Positions 11,670 to 23,083 of a stretch of 64,000 nucleotides of DNA are shown here, piece after piece. The stretch is from NCBI GenBank assembly GCA_009667805.1, contig CM019066.1, positions 326,550,690-326,614,689 of the forward strand, given 5' to 3'. Positions within the stretch are counted from its first letter, which is position 1, and each line of letters starts with the position of its first letter. The stretch is from Leptobrachium leishanense (taxonomy: Eukaryota > Chordata > Amphibia > Anura > Megophryidae). Below the pieces are notes generated by a model. It ran no database searches. It saw nothing but the letters and a program-made list of their open reading frames with translations, and was not told the DNA's origin. A program made the position numbers and the translations under genes.

Positions 11670-12166
11670 CTGCAGAGGCCATGACCTCACAAAAAAAAAA
11701 TATAGAAATATTAATACCATTATTCTTTATATAATTACTGCCTGCAGGTTGCACTGTGCAAGACAATTAGAAATATCAGAGGTCTCTTTGATGTCATAAA
11801 CCTCTAAGTTAACATCAGGATCAGGTCTAGTGCCAATTCTCAACCTGTTTCCTACCGCTACCCCCAGTAAAATAGGAACAGCAGCAGATTTGACAGCCTT
11901 GTTCTTAAACTTCCTTGAAGGTTGTTTGCATATTTTTCTTGCATCCATGCCACGAGATTATTATTTCTGCCCTTTTCTTTTCCTCTGACGCACAAGATTT
12001 ACCGGTCTCATGCTTGAACCCATCAGGTAATGGCTGAAAGCATGGATAAGTTCATTGTTTATCAGAGGCGTTACCTTTATATACCTGAATATTGCAGGTG
12101 TGTGTGTGATGTGAACAGCATTGCTTCGACAAGTTCCATTGGAATCCAATATAATGAGCGCTCTAA
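11670..12166. other. Unassigned stretch with two minus-strand open frames
   Basis: Two short open frames on the minus strand (12149-11961, 62 codons; 11948-11727, 73 codons, beginning MDARKICKQPSRKFKNKAVK) lie back to back. Neither matches a family I know. The basic N-terminus of the second could be chance or a decayed mobile-element gene. No clear splice sites were found. Confidence 0.25.
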
Positions 12167-12591
12167 GGCTAGGGTCAGACTACTGCATTTTTCGCGTTGT
12201 CCGTGAAAAAGTGCGTTCGAACGAATGGACGCATTTTTTCACGGAATACGCGATAGCGGTCATACGATGCGCATTTTCGGCCGTGATTTTGTACAGTTAT
12301 CAATAAAACACTTTTTGCGTCTGGACGTGATGTTGGCCAGACATTAGCAGCGTCTGACGTCTCCTAATCACACACACATGCCGCTAGCGGAGGCAGCGTA
12401 CTCTGTACGTCAGTACTAGCGGTTTGACGTTCTCGAAAAAATGCGTTTGTTTGCCATTTGCGTTGCGCGGCCGCACTTTTGTGCGGACGTTCTTCGTATG
12501 CTGCCCAGGATTGGACGTAATTTGCTGCTAGCGCGGTCGTGATTTAGTGCGGCTAAACGCACGTTAAAACTGCGTTAGTCTGACCTTAGCC
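12167..12591. mobile_element. PIF/Harbinger-like MITE, copy 3 (inverted)
   Basis: 425 bp with the same termini (GGCTAGGGTCAGAC; GTCTGACCTTAGCC) but internal sequence in reverse orientation to copies 1 and 2. Outside bases are TAA at the left and TTA at the right, so the target duplication is not clean. Confidence 0.75.
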
Positions 12592-13094
12592 TTAGGTGCA
12601 GGTAATTTGAATACTGTGCAGTCCAGGATAAAATGTATGTCCTATTACACGTAAAACACCTCAGCTTTCTTACACCAACATGTGGAAGAAGTGACTTTCG
12701 TTGCCAGTGATGTAAACTGTGGGCACCAAGCTGGAACATGAGGACCCTCCTAGCACCACAAATGCAGGTGGTGTGTACCAGTCCCTCAGCCCATCTGTGC
12801 GCGCATTCACAACAAACACAAGGAGACACTGGGTCCTGGGGATGCTGTGCAACAGCTGAGAGTTTATTTTTTGCATAGAAGCCAGTTCCGGTCCTTTGCA
12901 AGGTGGGGGGGGGGGGGGTGACACATTTTGTCCCAGACAGGTTAAAATCTCACTGTGTCCTTATTGCATTCGAATTGAACATGTTGGTTTCTCACACATG
13001 TAGGAAAGATGCTGTGATGCAATTTGCAATCCGAATGCTTGTTTCCCTGCTTCACTCATCCATGTCAGACCGTGTAGCAGGGTTAAACTTTGTT
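12592..13094. other. Region downstream of C1D
   Basis: No gene recognised. A (G)n tract lies at 12904-12918. The sequence ends at the inferred C1D cleavage region. Confidence 0.5.
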
Positions 13095-13187
13095 CAAATA
13101 AGGAGAGAAAGAATGTTTTATTAAAAAGAACATTTTAATTTGACAGTTAATCTAAAAAAATAATAATGGAAATGACTTTATTAGAGA
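13095..13187 (-). other. C1D: C1D 3' UTR and poly(A) signals
   Basis: After the stop codon (13190-13188) the minus strand has AATAAA at 13182-13177, only six bases beyond the stop, and again at 13122-13117, about 65 bases beyond it. The second is the better-placed signal for a normal short 3' UTR. The exact cleavage site cannot be read from sequence, so 13095 is approximate. Confidence 0.55.
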
Positions 13188-13361
13188 CTATTTCTTCTTT
13201 GTTTTGGGTTTGCTGTCTATTTTGGCAGGAGACCCTTCCTCAGCAGCAGGGTCAGACAGGGCGTGCTTTATAAACCTTCGTGCGGCTCCTTTATCGAGTC
13301 TGGCGGCTTTCTTGCGATCTGTTATTTCTTTGACTCTGTTCATATAACTTCTTATTCTTTC
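13188..13361 (-). CDS. C1D: C1D coding exon 4 (terminal)
   Basis: Begins after TTTTATTCCAG and encodes [18 protein letters not shown] through [15 protein letters not shown] to the stop, 57 residues. The C-terminal part ([20 protein letters not shown]) is the variable, lysine-rich tail. Intron 4 before it is 5349 nt. Confidence 0.96.
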   Translation of the reverse strand, partial: ERIRSYMNRVKEITDRKKAARLDKGAARRFIKHALSDPAAEEGSPAKIDSKPKTKKK

Positions 13362-16300
13362 CTGGAATAAAATATCAGAATGTCTTTACACAGAACACGT
13401 ATGCGCACACACACACAGTACTCGCAAGAATTGCTTAAATCTGTTACGCTCCTGTGATACTAAAACATATGGGCTGTTCATGCGGGCCGAGCTAATATTA
13501 CTACAACAGTATATGCAGAGAAATATTATTGCCACCATTCAAGAAATGGAATAACTTGTAATCCATTAGCTGCTTCAGTGAAGTAAAGTGTAGAGATTTC
13601 TACACCCCTCCACCCTGACAGGGTCAGCAGGTTTGAACTTCGGTCACTCGAGAAGTCAGCACTCAAGCGCGCTGACATCTCCCTGAGACCTCCTGCGAGT
13701 CCAGCAGTTGTCAGGGAGAAAGCCGATGGAGCAGATCTGCGCGGTCACGTGCAGCCCCGATCCATCCTTGTGCGCAAGCACTATGGGACTTGCAAACTTT
13801 ACGCAAGTCTTGTTGCGGTTTGCAATGTGCGTTCCCTACGCTACACAAGTAGCGCAGAAAAGACTCGGGTTCTGGAGTGTCTGAACAGAAGAGGCGGAGC
13901 AGCGTGCGGGAAGGGACAAAAGGTGAGTAAAGTCACAGAAAATAAGTAAAATATTACTCAGGCAGAGGCTGTCAGAATAGCCTCTGCCCAATTATTAAAA
14001 GGGCAAAAAAACACACACAAAAAAAAGAAACCCACACAATTTTTTTCAGTTGCGTTTTCTTTTAACAAAAGGAGAACGTAGTCTATGTAGGAATGCATTT
14101 TTTGACTACAATATGCAACGCTGGACCTTTTACAATTAAAGCCGTGCACCTTTCCTTACCAGCCAATTCAGGACTACATTGTATGGAATTTAATCGCTCC
14201 CCTGTGACAATAATAAGAGACCCTGGTTCTTCTCCATTTAATGACACAAGACACCATGTATGGAAATGTGCAGATCCCTGAACACAGGTATCTGGATGAT
14301 TGCACAACAATATGAAGACACACGAGCCTTTATAGGTTTTCAGAGTCTGTCACTGGGAAATTATGCAAAATCTAAACTTTATTTTCATGTGTTTCCTTTC
14401 CATTAATCTTATCACCAGATGTCAAGATTTATTTGATCCAATACAGAACTTAAAAAAAAAAAAAACCCCACTAAACTATGCAAGCCCTGAGAGGAAAAAG
14501 ATTTTTTTATTTTTTAAAATGCTCAGTTTTTCCTTAATAAATATCAAAACTTCAAAATAATATTATTGCTCAAGATCAGTGGGTAAAACTGAAAAAGGAG
14601 TAAATTAAAAAAGCTGAAATACTGGGTATTCACATGAAATACAGTAATTTAGTATTTTCCTTGGCTTTGAATCGGTCTCTTACTTTAAAGGTTTAATCTA
14701 CAATTCCATTTTTGAGAACCATTATTATTCCTTCGTGACAAGTCAAAATGGACCCGGTTCATTCTAATTTATAATATTTCATACTTTAAATCAATATGCT
14801 TTGATGTCCGCCGTTGGCAGAAATAGTGGAACACAGACCATATATATCGAAACTGTTCATTCAGCTTAATGGAGCACAAAGACAAACCTGAGAGATTTAT
14901 TAGAAGTTGTAAATATGTCACTTATGGAGGATTACTGGACAGTACACACGCTGCCGATGCCAAAAAAGCTTTTAAGCTTTGTTGCAGAACGTAATTCTTT
15001 ACTGTTGAGAAAATGAATTAATGAAGGAATCGGATGAGGGGTGTTAGCGTGCGCACGTGTATAAAAAGCGTACTTGTAAGACAAAAACGTCCAGGTCTTT
15101 GATAGTAAATCAGCCGTCATCGTATTAATGGGGTTAAACAGAAAATGGATACAGATTAGCAGTTACACAAAGATCACCTTAATATAACGCTGGCGAATCA
15201 AAGGGGAAGTGTCAATTTATTTATGAAGTCACATCTGAGACTGCTAACACCCTCTCAGCATGAGCAAAGTGATGATACATGCTTACAGAAGCACCAGTCC
15301 TACCTATAAATTATCCATGTTGCTGCGCACGGACATAAAATAAGGGTTCCTGTAGTCGTGTTATCAGATGACCTGGCTTACTGAAATACATGCTCTGGAT
15401 CATTTAAAAATTTCTAGGCTGTCTGGGAAACATTATTGCATTAGCCAGTAGGGGTGGGGTAATGATGTCACTCACCGTTTCAGAGCATTTATTAATTAGT
15501 GAGAAACACAGGAAGTGTTAAAGCAGCTTATTTCAGCAAATTCTGCTCTACATATCAAACCAACCACCGAACCGAAGAGACTTTCATTACCATTTGCTAT
15601 AGAGTGCAGATCTGGAATACGCTGAAGATGTTAATCAATACTCAGAAAATAAAAAAAATAAAAATCACTGGTGTTGCAACAGCGACAAATGCAAGAGTTT
15701 CACAGTGGCAGAAGAAGCTTCAGTGAAGTTTCTCCTGACTTTGTTTGGATTTAACCTTTGTGAAACGCGGGTGTTTGTCGCCATTGCAACGTCAACGATT
15801 CTCACCAGTGCCTGCAACTTGGGCAAACACCAGCAAAAGCAAAGGTGCTTTGTGTGCTGTCACAAAGAGCTTCAGATGCACCAGCCACCCAAGAAACATC
15901 ACAGTGTTGTGCAATAGACTGCACTCTATGGCCTGGTTCACACCTGGGCGTTTTACAGCGCGTTCCTACGCACTGTAAAACGCTCAAACACTGAAATCCC
16001 ATTATTTCCTATGGGTATGGTTCACACCTGGGCGTTTTACAGCGTGTAGGAATGCGCTGTAAAAGGCCCTACGCCCAAAGAAGTACAGGAGCTTCTTTGG
16101 GGCGTATTACAGCGCGTTTGCAGCCATAGACTTCAAAAAACACGTGTACGACGCGCGTTTCTAATTGTCAAAAACGCTCATAAAACACCCGACAAAAAAC
16201 GCGCATATGAGATACGCTCAGGTGGGATCCCAGCCTAAAGGTGATGTCATATTGAAAGACGAGAAATCCAATGGACTACTTACAAGCCATGCAATATTTT

Positions 16301-19300
16301 AAGGGATATCATGGTGAAATAATGACATGTGCCAGGTTGACATTGACATGCCTAAAAATGTTTAAACACATTCTTGAATTAATTTTAATATTATATGCCC
16401 TATTGAAACAGAACATGGTATTTTTGAATAAAATTACCCTGTAGGACATATTCTGGCTATTTTGGACAAAATTGTACAATTATGTAATTTAGTGAGTGAT
16501 TCCATAATAGTTACACCCCCCCCCCCCTCGAAGATCTGGTTATTCTTTTTTTGTGTTCCTTTAATTTGAATAGGTTTCAGCTTGTTGAACTTTATAAAAG
16601 ATACTTTAAAGCATCGTTTCCCAAACCTGTCCTCAGGGCCCACTAACAGGCCAGATATTGGAGATCACCTTGGGGAAATGCAGACTGAATCCTGCAATCA
16701 CTGAGCAGCAAATCATATCACCTGTGCTTCACATATTTGGCAAACCTGGCCCGTCGACAGGTCCTGAGGACAGGTTTGGGAAAAACTGCTTTAAAGGCTC
16801 TGTGCCATTTGCATCACACAAATATATAGGTTGCTCCACATGAACAATCACACCTCTTAACAGAAGTTCTTGACATTAAATATTTCCATGTGTAGGCATG
16901 CAACATTTTAAACCAATTTTGTATCGCTCAACATGCCAATTGAAACCAGATAGCCCAGCCATATTAAATCAATTTGCTGTAAAATGTAGTGTGTTCTGGT
17001 GTTAACCGTTGACCCTTTCTGACCACCTTCCATTTTAAATCCTTGATCTGTTTTTAAAACACTCCAGTTGAAACCAGTGTCGAGGGACCTGGATGAATGC
17101 AACAAACTGCTGCCATCTTCCTGCCAAACCGCAGCTGCCACAAGAAAAGTAGGAGGTTGGACCCACGAAGGAGTGTCCAGCCATTACAATGGCTAGCAAT
17201 GCAGAGTGCAATGAGATACATTGGCTAGAAAAGAGTCCCAATATCCAAGAACCTCAAATAAGAGCTTGAATCAGCCCTACAAGATGCCCCCATTGAAAGG
17301 AGGTAGGAGTGAAGACCCTTCGCACTATCACCACTCTATGCAATTTGAATGGTCGCGGTGCACAATTGATGAAGATGGCATTGACTGTAAGGCTGGGGTC
17401 AGACGAGTGTTTTTAAGAGCGGAAGGAACGTCCGTGAGAGTGGATGTTCCTGCCACTGACACCCGTCTGGCCACCTCGCCGAGCGCAGTTAGTGCGTGCA
17501 GCGCTGCAAGGCTCGAACCTCCTATGGAGGATGGCGTTTTGCAGCCCCGTCAGACGCTCGTTGCAGCGCTTCGACGGGGAGGCTTTCAGAACGTCTGCAG
17601 GACACCTGCTGTAGCATGTGCAATTCGTGCGCGTTACAGCGTGTGGCCGGCCCCGACAAAGCGTCACAACGCTGCGACGGATGCCAGGAGGCACATCAGT
17701 TCAGGCACCACATAGGCTGGGGTCAGACGAGTGCACTAAGCAGAGATCAGATTCTTAGAAGTAGATCTAAAGTTACAAAACTGAATCAATAGCTCACTTA
17801 TTCCAAATTTTAAAAAGAAAAAATGTTTTTGTGAAGAGAGACTCACTTTAAATTTAAGGCTGCGTTCACACTGAGCGACATGAAAATCGCGTGTTTTTAT
17901 GCGCGATTTTCATATAAAGCGACATTGAGCGATGAGATTGCTCAATAAATCGCTGTTATAAGCGATATCGCGCACAACTGTATGTCCCTCAATGCACGTT
18001 GCAGCGAATCGCGGAAAAAAAGGGTCGTGTACCAGCGACATTGAGCTGTGAGATGTGAACAGCTCCATTGAAATGCATTGGTGAAGCTACATAGGAGCAG
18101 AAATATGAGCGATATCGCTGCAAAAAAAATAATAAAAAAAAAAAAATCAGTGTGAACGGGGCCTAAGGCCGATATCGCTCATAACAGATATTGAGCGATA
18201 CTACCGCTCAATGCCGCGTATATGAAAATCGTGCGATTTTCATGTTGCTCAGTGTGAACGCAGCCTAAAGGCTGCAACGGTTTAGGCCATTCGCTTGGCA
18301 CGAAACACATTCAGAATCTGTTGATCATCCAACCATTTCGCCACATGCACAGGTTTGTTGACATGACAGTCAAAAAGCTTCCAAAATCATTGAAGAACTT
18401 TCAAGGCAGGAGAGATTCATGGGGGGAAAAAAATGTAACAGGGAATCTAGCTGCATACACTGCAAGTGGTATCGCACCCTGTTGCTAAATGTAGAACGAA
18501 AAAGAACATTTACATAAAACATGAACTGTAAATTGTACATGTATTACGTTTTCAAAAACAAATTTAAATTTTTTGGAATTTACTTCATAGAAACCTTAAA
18601 CACCTTTCATTTGTAAATGACAAGCCTGCCAGTTGAAATATAGAATGCATTTTTGAAGACGCAGCAGGTTTAAAAAAAATAAATAAATAAATGAGCGAGA
18701 CAATCCTTACCAGCTCCTCTTTAACAGGATGTTCTTTAGGATTAATTCCTTGGCTAGTCAAATATACTGGAAGAAAACAAGCCAAAAAAAACGTTACTAA
18801 ATGAAAAGGACTGTGGAGAGAAGTAACTGACCATAGAAAACCAGGTCACTTACTCCAGAAGAGTGAATTTAATGTGTACGCTGAAACCAAATCCAATTTT
18901 GCTTGTTCCAATGGATCGATCTGAAATAAAGACAGAATTTTTAAATTTTTATTTTTAAATGAACACAATCCCCCAACAACAAAAAACACAGGGTGTTTTT
19001 CTTGAAACTTCAAATACTTGCCATCTATTCATATAAAAGATTAGCTTGTAGTTTTTGGAAAAACATTGCTACCAAAGGTGTGTCAATACTGTGCCAGGTG
19101 TCATCTATTGCAGTTAAAAAGGCATGAATTTGCTTTATAAACACAATGCTTCAACTAGAGTATCCGTAACAGAAAGAACACATCTAAAAAGACAACAACT
19201 TTGACAACGTGGGAAGTTTTAATCATTTATTATTATTATTCTTTATTTATAAAGCGCCAGCATATTCCGCAGCGCTGTACAATAGGCACAGTATAGACAG

Positions 19301-20033
19301 GGTTACAATACATTGAACAACATTTGACAAACCGTACAGGAGGAGATGAGGGTCCTATTCCCGTAGGAACTCACAATCTAGGAGGGTTGGGGTTGGAAAC
19401 AGGAGGAGACGACTGTAAGGTCCTCTTATGATAAGTACAGCAGCTATGTAAAACAGAAGCTTATTTTTTTGTATTATATTAAAATGCAAAACCAAATATA
19501 CACATTTCATGGAAGTGAAGCCATACAAACCTAAAATTTCCCTAAAAGGGACAGCCTCATAAAAAAAAAAAAAAAATTAGAAATACGTGTACACTGGACA
19601 CAAAATTTTAAATCAGTCCACGTGTGCCCGCTAATACATATACTCCAGGTACCCTTGCCTACTTTGTCACCCCTCTCCTCTTAGATTGTAAGCTCTCAAG
19701 CAGGGTCCTCTCTCCTCGCCTGTTCCATGTGTATATATATTTGTTATTCTGTCACTCCTATTGTACAGCGCTAAGGAATCTGTTGGAGCTTTATAAATGC
19801 TTGTAACTGTAAGCTGTATCCCATGGTTGCTGCATTAGTCATAACACAAGGAACTCTCCGGTACCTTTCTCACCAGGTGACTTTATAATGAAACGCACCT
19901 TTTGAAGAAGCTCAGACCTAGAAACAGACATCATCTTTTTCAGCATGTCTTCTACCGAGATCACAGATTTTCCAAAAGCAGTAAGATACTCGTGGATCTC
20001 TGTGGGGTATTCTTCTGCAGCTTCATCTTCCAT
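13188..20033 (-). CDS. C1D: C1D nuclear exosome cofactor / corepressor (spliced, 4 coding exons)
   Basis: The coding sequence is 20033-19899, 18920-18854, 18766-18711 and 13361-13188 joined, giving 143 residues (human C1D has 141). Recognised by [61 protein letters not shown] and [20 protein letters not shown]. All junctions are GT-AG, phases 0, 1, 0. Residues about 10-95 form the Sas10/Utp3/C1D domain; the tail is lysine-rich (KPKTKKK), suiting a nuclear RNA- or DNA-binding protein. In other species C1D (yeast Rrp47) binds the exosome nuclease EXOSC10/Rrp6 and aids rRNA and snoRNA processing; it was also described as a nuclear receptor corepressor and DNA-PK activator. The start has a good context (AAAATGG). 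No break is seen, so it should be functional. Confidence 0.96.
15939..16235. mobile_element. Probable MITE (GGTTCACACCTGGGCG)
   Basis: GGTTCACACCTGGGCGTTTT occurs twice in direct orientation (from about 15933 and 16019), each followed by ACAGCG repeats, and the block ends CTCAGGTGGGATCCCAGCC. It resembles the TTCACAC-type MITE at 17858-18265. Boundaries are approximate. Confidence 0.4.
16612..16788. mobile_element. hAT MITE, 177 bp
   Basis: Flanked by perfect 8-bp direct repeats CTTTAAAG (16604-16611, 16789-16796). Ends CATCGTTTCCCAAACCTGTC and, in reverse complement, CAGTTTTTCCCAAACCTGTC. Eight-base duplications and CAG termini are hAT hallmarks. A sibling is at 21385-21553. Confidence 0.85.
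17389..17729. mobile_element. MITE fragment (GGCTGGGGTCAGACGAGTG)
   Basis: GGCTGGGGTCAGACGAGTG appears at about 17393 and again, in the same direction, at 17714. The interior shares blocks with 34543-34861 in reverse orientation (GCAGCGCTG, AGGAGG hairpin, GACGGGGAGGC). Probably one or two rearranged copies of a Harbinger-like MITE related to the GGCTAGGGTCAGAC family. Confidence 0.5.
17858..18265. mobile_element. PIF/Harbinger-like MITE (GGCTGCGTTCACACTGAGCG)
   Basis: 408 bp, flanked by TAA on both sides (17855-17857, 18266-18268). Ends GGCTGCGTTCACACTGAGC and its complement, with long subterminal repeats of GCGATTTTCAT. Located in C1D intron 4. Confidence 0.8.
18711..18766 (-). CDS. C1D: C1D coding exon 3
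   Basis: 56 nt between acceptor TTTTCTTCCAG and donor GTAAGG. It completes a split isoleucine codon, then encodes [18 protein letters not shown], the most conserved stretch of the family. It is separated from the previous exon by an intron of only 87 nt (18853-18767). Confidence 0.96.
18854..18920 (-). CDS. C1D: C1D coding exon 2
   Basis: 67 nt after TTTATTTCAG; encodes [19 protein letters not shown] then LFW plus the first base of the next codon. Ends at donor GTAAGTGA. Confidence 0.96.
19218..19400 (-). repeat. LINE/SINE tail repeat with (TAA)n end
   Basis: On the minus strand: AGATTGTGAGTTCCTACGGG, then GTACAGCGCTGCGGAATATG and TTTATAAATAAAGAATAATA. Same family as 34024-34184 and 60600-60705. 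Confidence 0.7.
19680..19806 (+). repeat. LINE/SINE tail repeat
   Basis: TTAGATTGTAAGCTCTCAAG through TTGTACAGCGCTAAGGAATC to TTTATAAATGC. Same family as 19218-19400, opposite strand. Confidence 0.7.
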
Positions 20034-20042
20034 TTTATTGTT
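19899..20042 (-). CDS. C1D: C1D exon with start codon (coding exon 1)
   Basis: The acceptor TTGTTTTCCTAAG ends at 20043, followed by nine untranslated bases and ATG at 20033. It encodes 45 residues from [17 protein letters not shown] to SRSELLQK and ends at donor GTGCGT. The start is chosen because it aligns with the family N-terminus and lies just after the splice site, as expected when the first exon is non-coding. Confidence 0.95.
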
Positions 20043-20185
20043 CTTAGGAAAACAAAAAGAAAATTACCTACATGCTGTATATTAGTATGACTGCGCCCAA
20101 GGCCCTTCACATACAACACAGCTGACAAATGTCACGAAACACAAATCAATACAACCAACCTTGCAATGTATAGCGTGATAAATGG

Positions 20186-20298
20186 TGAAACTTAGCAGCC
20201 CAGATGTTTCTAAACTACATGTCCCATGATGCTCAGCCATATGTGAGACTAGCCATCACGGGACATGTAGTTCCGAAACATCTGGGTGCCAAGGTTCA
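20186..20298. mobile_element. Palindromic MITE with ACTACATGTCCCATGATGC
   Basis: Inverted repeat: CCCAGATGTTTCTAAACTAC at the left, GTAGTTCCGAAACATCTGGG at the right. The core ACTACATGTCCCATGATGC (20214-20232) resembles the ZNF143 motif. Similar elements at 20465-20598 and 28005-28133. Confidence 0.6.
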
Positions 20299-20464
20299 CC
20301 TGCACTGGTATAGTTGATATTAGTATAAAAATATTATGGTGCCCACTGATGGGGATATTCACAGTGAGAAGGTAGAAATCAGTAAAAAACACAAGACAGT
20401 AAAAAAAGTAAAGTTTGGCCTACGCTTTGAACTAAAAGTTAAAATCGATACCACTTTACCTTGT

Positions 20465-20598
20465 GCAGTGGCACGTTGGCCCTCCAGATGCTTTGGAACT
20501 ACATCTCCCATGATGCTCAGCCACTCATTAGGTTTCCAGAGCCTCAAAAGGAAAATGTAGTTGCAAAACATCTTCAGGACCTAAATTGCTGACACCTG
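20465..20598. mobile_element. Palindromic MITE with ACTACATCTCCCATGATGC
   Basis: GTGGCACGTTGGCCCTCCAG at the left; AATTGCTGACACCTG at the right. The core ACTACATCTCCCATGATGC is at 20498-20516. Ends resemble the hAT MITE at 44862-44959. Confidence 0.5.
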
Positions 20599-21384
20599 GT
20601 TTAGAGAATGACCTCTTTAATTTGCTTTATATGTAGATTGCAATAATTGCGCCATAATTGAATCCCTACTATATCTCCAGATGTGTAAGGGGTACCAGGA
20701 GATGTTCAGTGAGAAAGAAAAATATATATTTTAGATTTAAAAATAAAATTTCACCAGGTTACCCCAAACAAAAACAAACTGTGCCACAATTCCAAATGCC
20801 AATATAAACACTCTCGCAGCACGTTCACACCAACAGATGGTGCCAAAAAGCAGACCTCACACACAAAACCCAAAATGGCCTGTGGGCAATCCTGTTCCTA
20901 ATCCTTTAAAATGATTGTGTTAGGTAAGGGAGTGGTAAATAAGAAATACTGTTGATATACTATAACAGGATGCGACTGGAAGGAATTGAGAAATCCCGAG
21001 CACGTACACATTGGGCTGTGTACACTTTTAATCTGTTGCAATAACAAGCTTAGAGAAGGGCACAGATCCACTTGGCATAGCCCAGGAAAGAAAAAAAATA
21101 GGATGCAAATTACATTTTGTTGTTGCCAGGAAACCAATGTCTGGAACAATGTGATTGGGGGGGGGGGGGGGAGAGAGAAAAATCGGTCATTGCTATATAA
21201 GTGACCTTCAAATCCGGGGTCACTGTCCACCACTGTATACACATAATTATACAGGCATGCCGAATGCAGTGGGAAATCCTAAAAGAGACACTAGGGTGAA
21301 TACAGCTCTTCCTACAGCGCAACTATGTCACATGTCTTACACATCAAATATGTTACCATTTGTCAGCTGCAGAAATATATAGAT

Positions 21385-21553
21385 CAGTACTTCCCACACC
21401 TGTCCTCAAGACTCAATAACAGGTCAGGTTTGCAGGATCTCTGAAGCACAGGTGATAGGATTTGCTGTTCAGTGATTGCAGGATTCAATCTGTATTCCCC
21501 AAGGTAAAATCCAGCCTGTTAGTGGCTCCGGAGGACAGGATCAGGAAACACGG
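21385..21553. mobile_element. hAT MITE, 169 bp
   Basis: Flanked by perfect 8-bp repeats ATATAGAT (21377-21384, 21554-21561). Same family as 16612-16788 (CTTCCCACACCTGTCCTC; GAGGACAGGATCAGGAAACA). Confidence 0.85.
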
Positions 21554-21857
21554 ATATAGATCAACATGTACATCACACTCCTGGGTCTTTTAATAAAAAT
21601 AAAAAAAAGTGTTCTTCAAATTTTAAAATCAACCCAAATAGAAGAACATGACATGACTTTAAAAAAAACCCAGGAGTGCACTCTACTAAATGTCGCTGTC
21701 TATTTAAAAAAGGACAAATACCAGGATACAAAAATACGCAGGTTTTTCAGGCATGGCTTAGCAAACACACAGGGTGATTGACAAATATTGAAGTGTATCA
21801 CATAAACAATAATTATGTACTTACACTGCTACCAAATTGCATCAGGATTCCCGTTAA

Positions 21858-21979
21858 CCCCGTCGCGACAGGCAGGTGGTGCCCATCAAGAGGGGGTTAA
21901 CGCCAGGAGGGTGCACTAGTATGACCCGCCACCAGGTGCTGCCGCGGGCATCTGATTCAGTCCGCCAACGCAGCAAGGG
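21858..21979. mobile_element. Possible small TTAA MITE
   Basis: TTAA at 21854-21857 and 21980-21983 with CCCCGTCGC and, in complement, CCCTTGCTGC ends. Weak terminal match. Confidence 0.4.
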
Positions 21980-22230
21980 TTAAATCTTACTAAAGGCTTG
22001 GTGAAAATAATGCATTATTTACATCTTAGTTCTGTAAAAAGTAGTTGATTTTTTTTTGTTTCTAAAGAGCAGAATCTTACAAACATTTTCAAATAGTAGA
22101 AACGGGGAAATCAGTCAATGTAGGCAGAGAAAATGTGGACATAATCCTTTAGCTTGGAGAAATGCAGAAAACGATCATTGTGATTTACGGTAAAACTATA
22201 AAAAGTGTAACCTTTACTAAATGTTCTTTA

Positions 22231-23083
22231 TAGTGGTGCACAGAAAATGAAAATTTCTGGTCGATAATGAAACCAAAAATCTAGGCAGAGATCGGCAGAA
22301 AACCAAGAACAAAAATCAGCCATCCGAACCTGGGCCTGGACACCCGGCCTAGACAAGCCCTCTAGGGCCCAGGTTTGGAGGACTTTTCTTTTACCCGAGC
22401 TGCTCCTTCCTCATGGCGGCATGTCCGTAGCCCAGCAGGTGGCACGCAGCAGATTCCACGCTCCAGCGGTGCTCCTGGGTTACAGGGCCCATGTCCGGGG
22501 AGGGGGGTGGCTGTGCTGTCCTCCTGGGCCTATGGTGCCCGTACATTCCAACGGTGACGAGAGGAGCCACTTGGGGCCTGCCGATCCCCGATCTTGCCTG
22601 TTGATTCCTCTTCGTGGCTCCTCACCTTAACACTCTGCCACAAGCAAAGCTCGGGAAACAGGCAAGGCCGGGGATCAGCAGGCCACGAGCATCTCCTCTT
22701 GTCACCATCAGGATGTGTGCGCCATAGACCCGTGAGGACAGCACAGCCTCAAACATGGGCCATGTAACCCAGGAGCCCCGCTGGAGCATGGAATCTGCTG
22801 TGTGCTGCCCTGCTGGGCTCCGGACATGCCGCCATGAGGAAGGAAGAGGTCAGGGGAAAAAAAAAAAAAGTCATCCAAACCTGGGCCCTAGAGGGCCGGC
22901 CGAGCCAGGGGCTTGTCTAGGCCTGGAGGCTGACCAAGGACCCGGCTCGGCCAGCTTCCATGCTCAGGCAAGCCCCTGGCTCGGCCAGGCCCTGTTTCGG
23001 ATTGATTGATTGATTTCCGTTTTCGGCTGAAAGCACCATTTTTGGCTGATATTTTCAGTGGCCGAAGTTTCAGTGCATCCCTG
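22231..23083. mobile_element. hAT non-autonomous element with internal foldback
   Basis: 853 bp flanked by perfect 8-bp repeats GTTCTTTA (22223-22230, 23084-23091). Ends TAGTGGTGCACAGAAAATG and, in complement, CAGGGATGCACTGAAACTTC, typical hAT termini. The interior is a GC-rich imperfect palindrome: left arm about 22326-22615, right arm about 22640-22935 (GGCGGCATGTCCG against CGGACATGCCGCC). No transposase is encoded. Confidence 0.88.

Larger units (their letters stand above)
13362..18710 (-). other. C1D: C1D intron 4
   Basis: Donor GTAAGG at 18710, acceptor at 13363-13362. It holds several MITEs (15939-16235, 16612-16788, 17389-17729, 17858-18265). Between 13400 and 15900 no gene is seen: about 13600-13930 resembles TTAA-MITE interior sequence (TACACAAGTAGCGCAG; AGGTGAGTAA at 13921), and 13970-15900 is AT-rich with no recognised repeat. 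Confidence 0.85.
18921..19898 (-). other. C1D: C1D intron 2
   Basis: 978 nt. It contains two copies of the LINE/SINE tail in opposite orientations: about 19218-19400 (minus) and 19680-19806 (plus). Confidence 0.85.
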
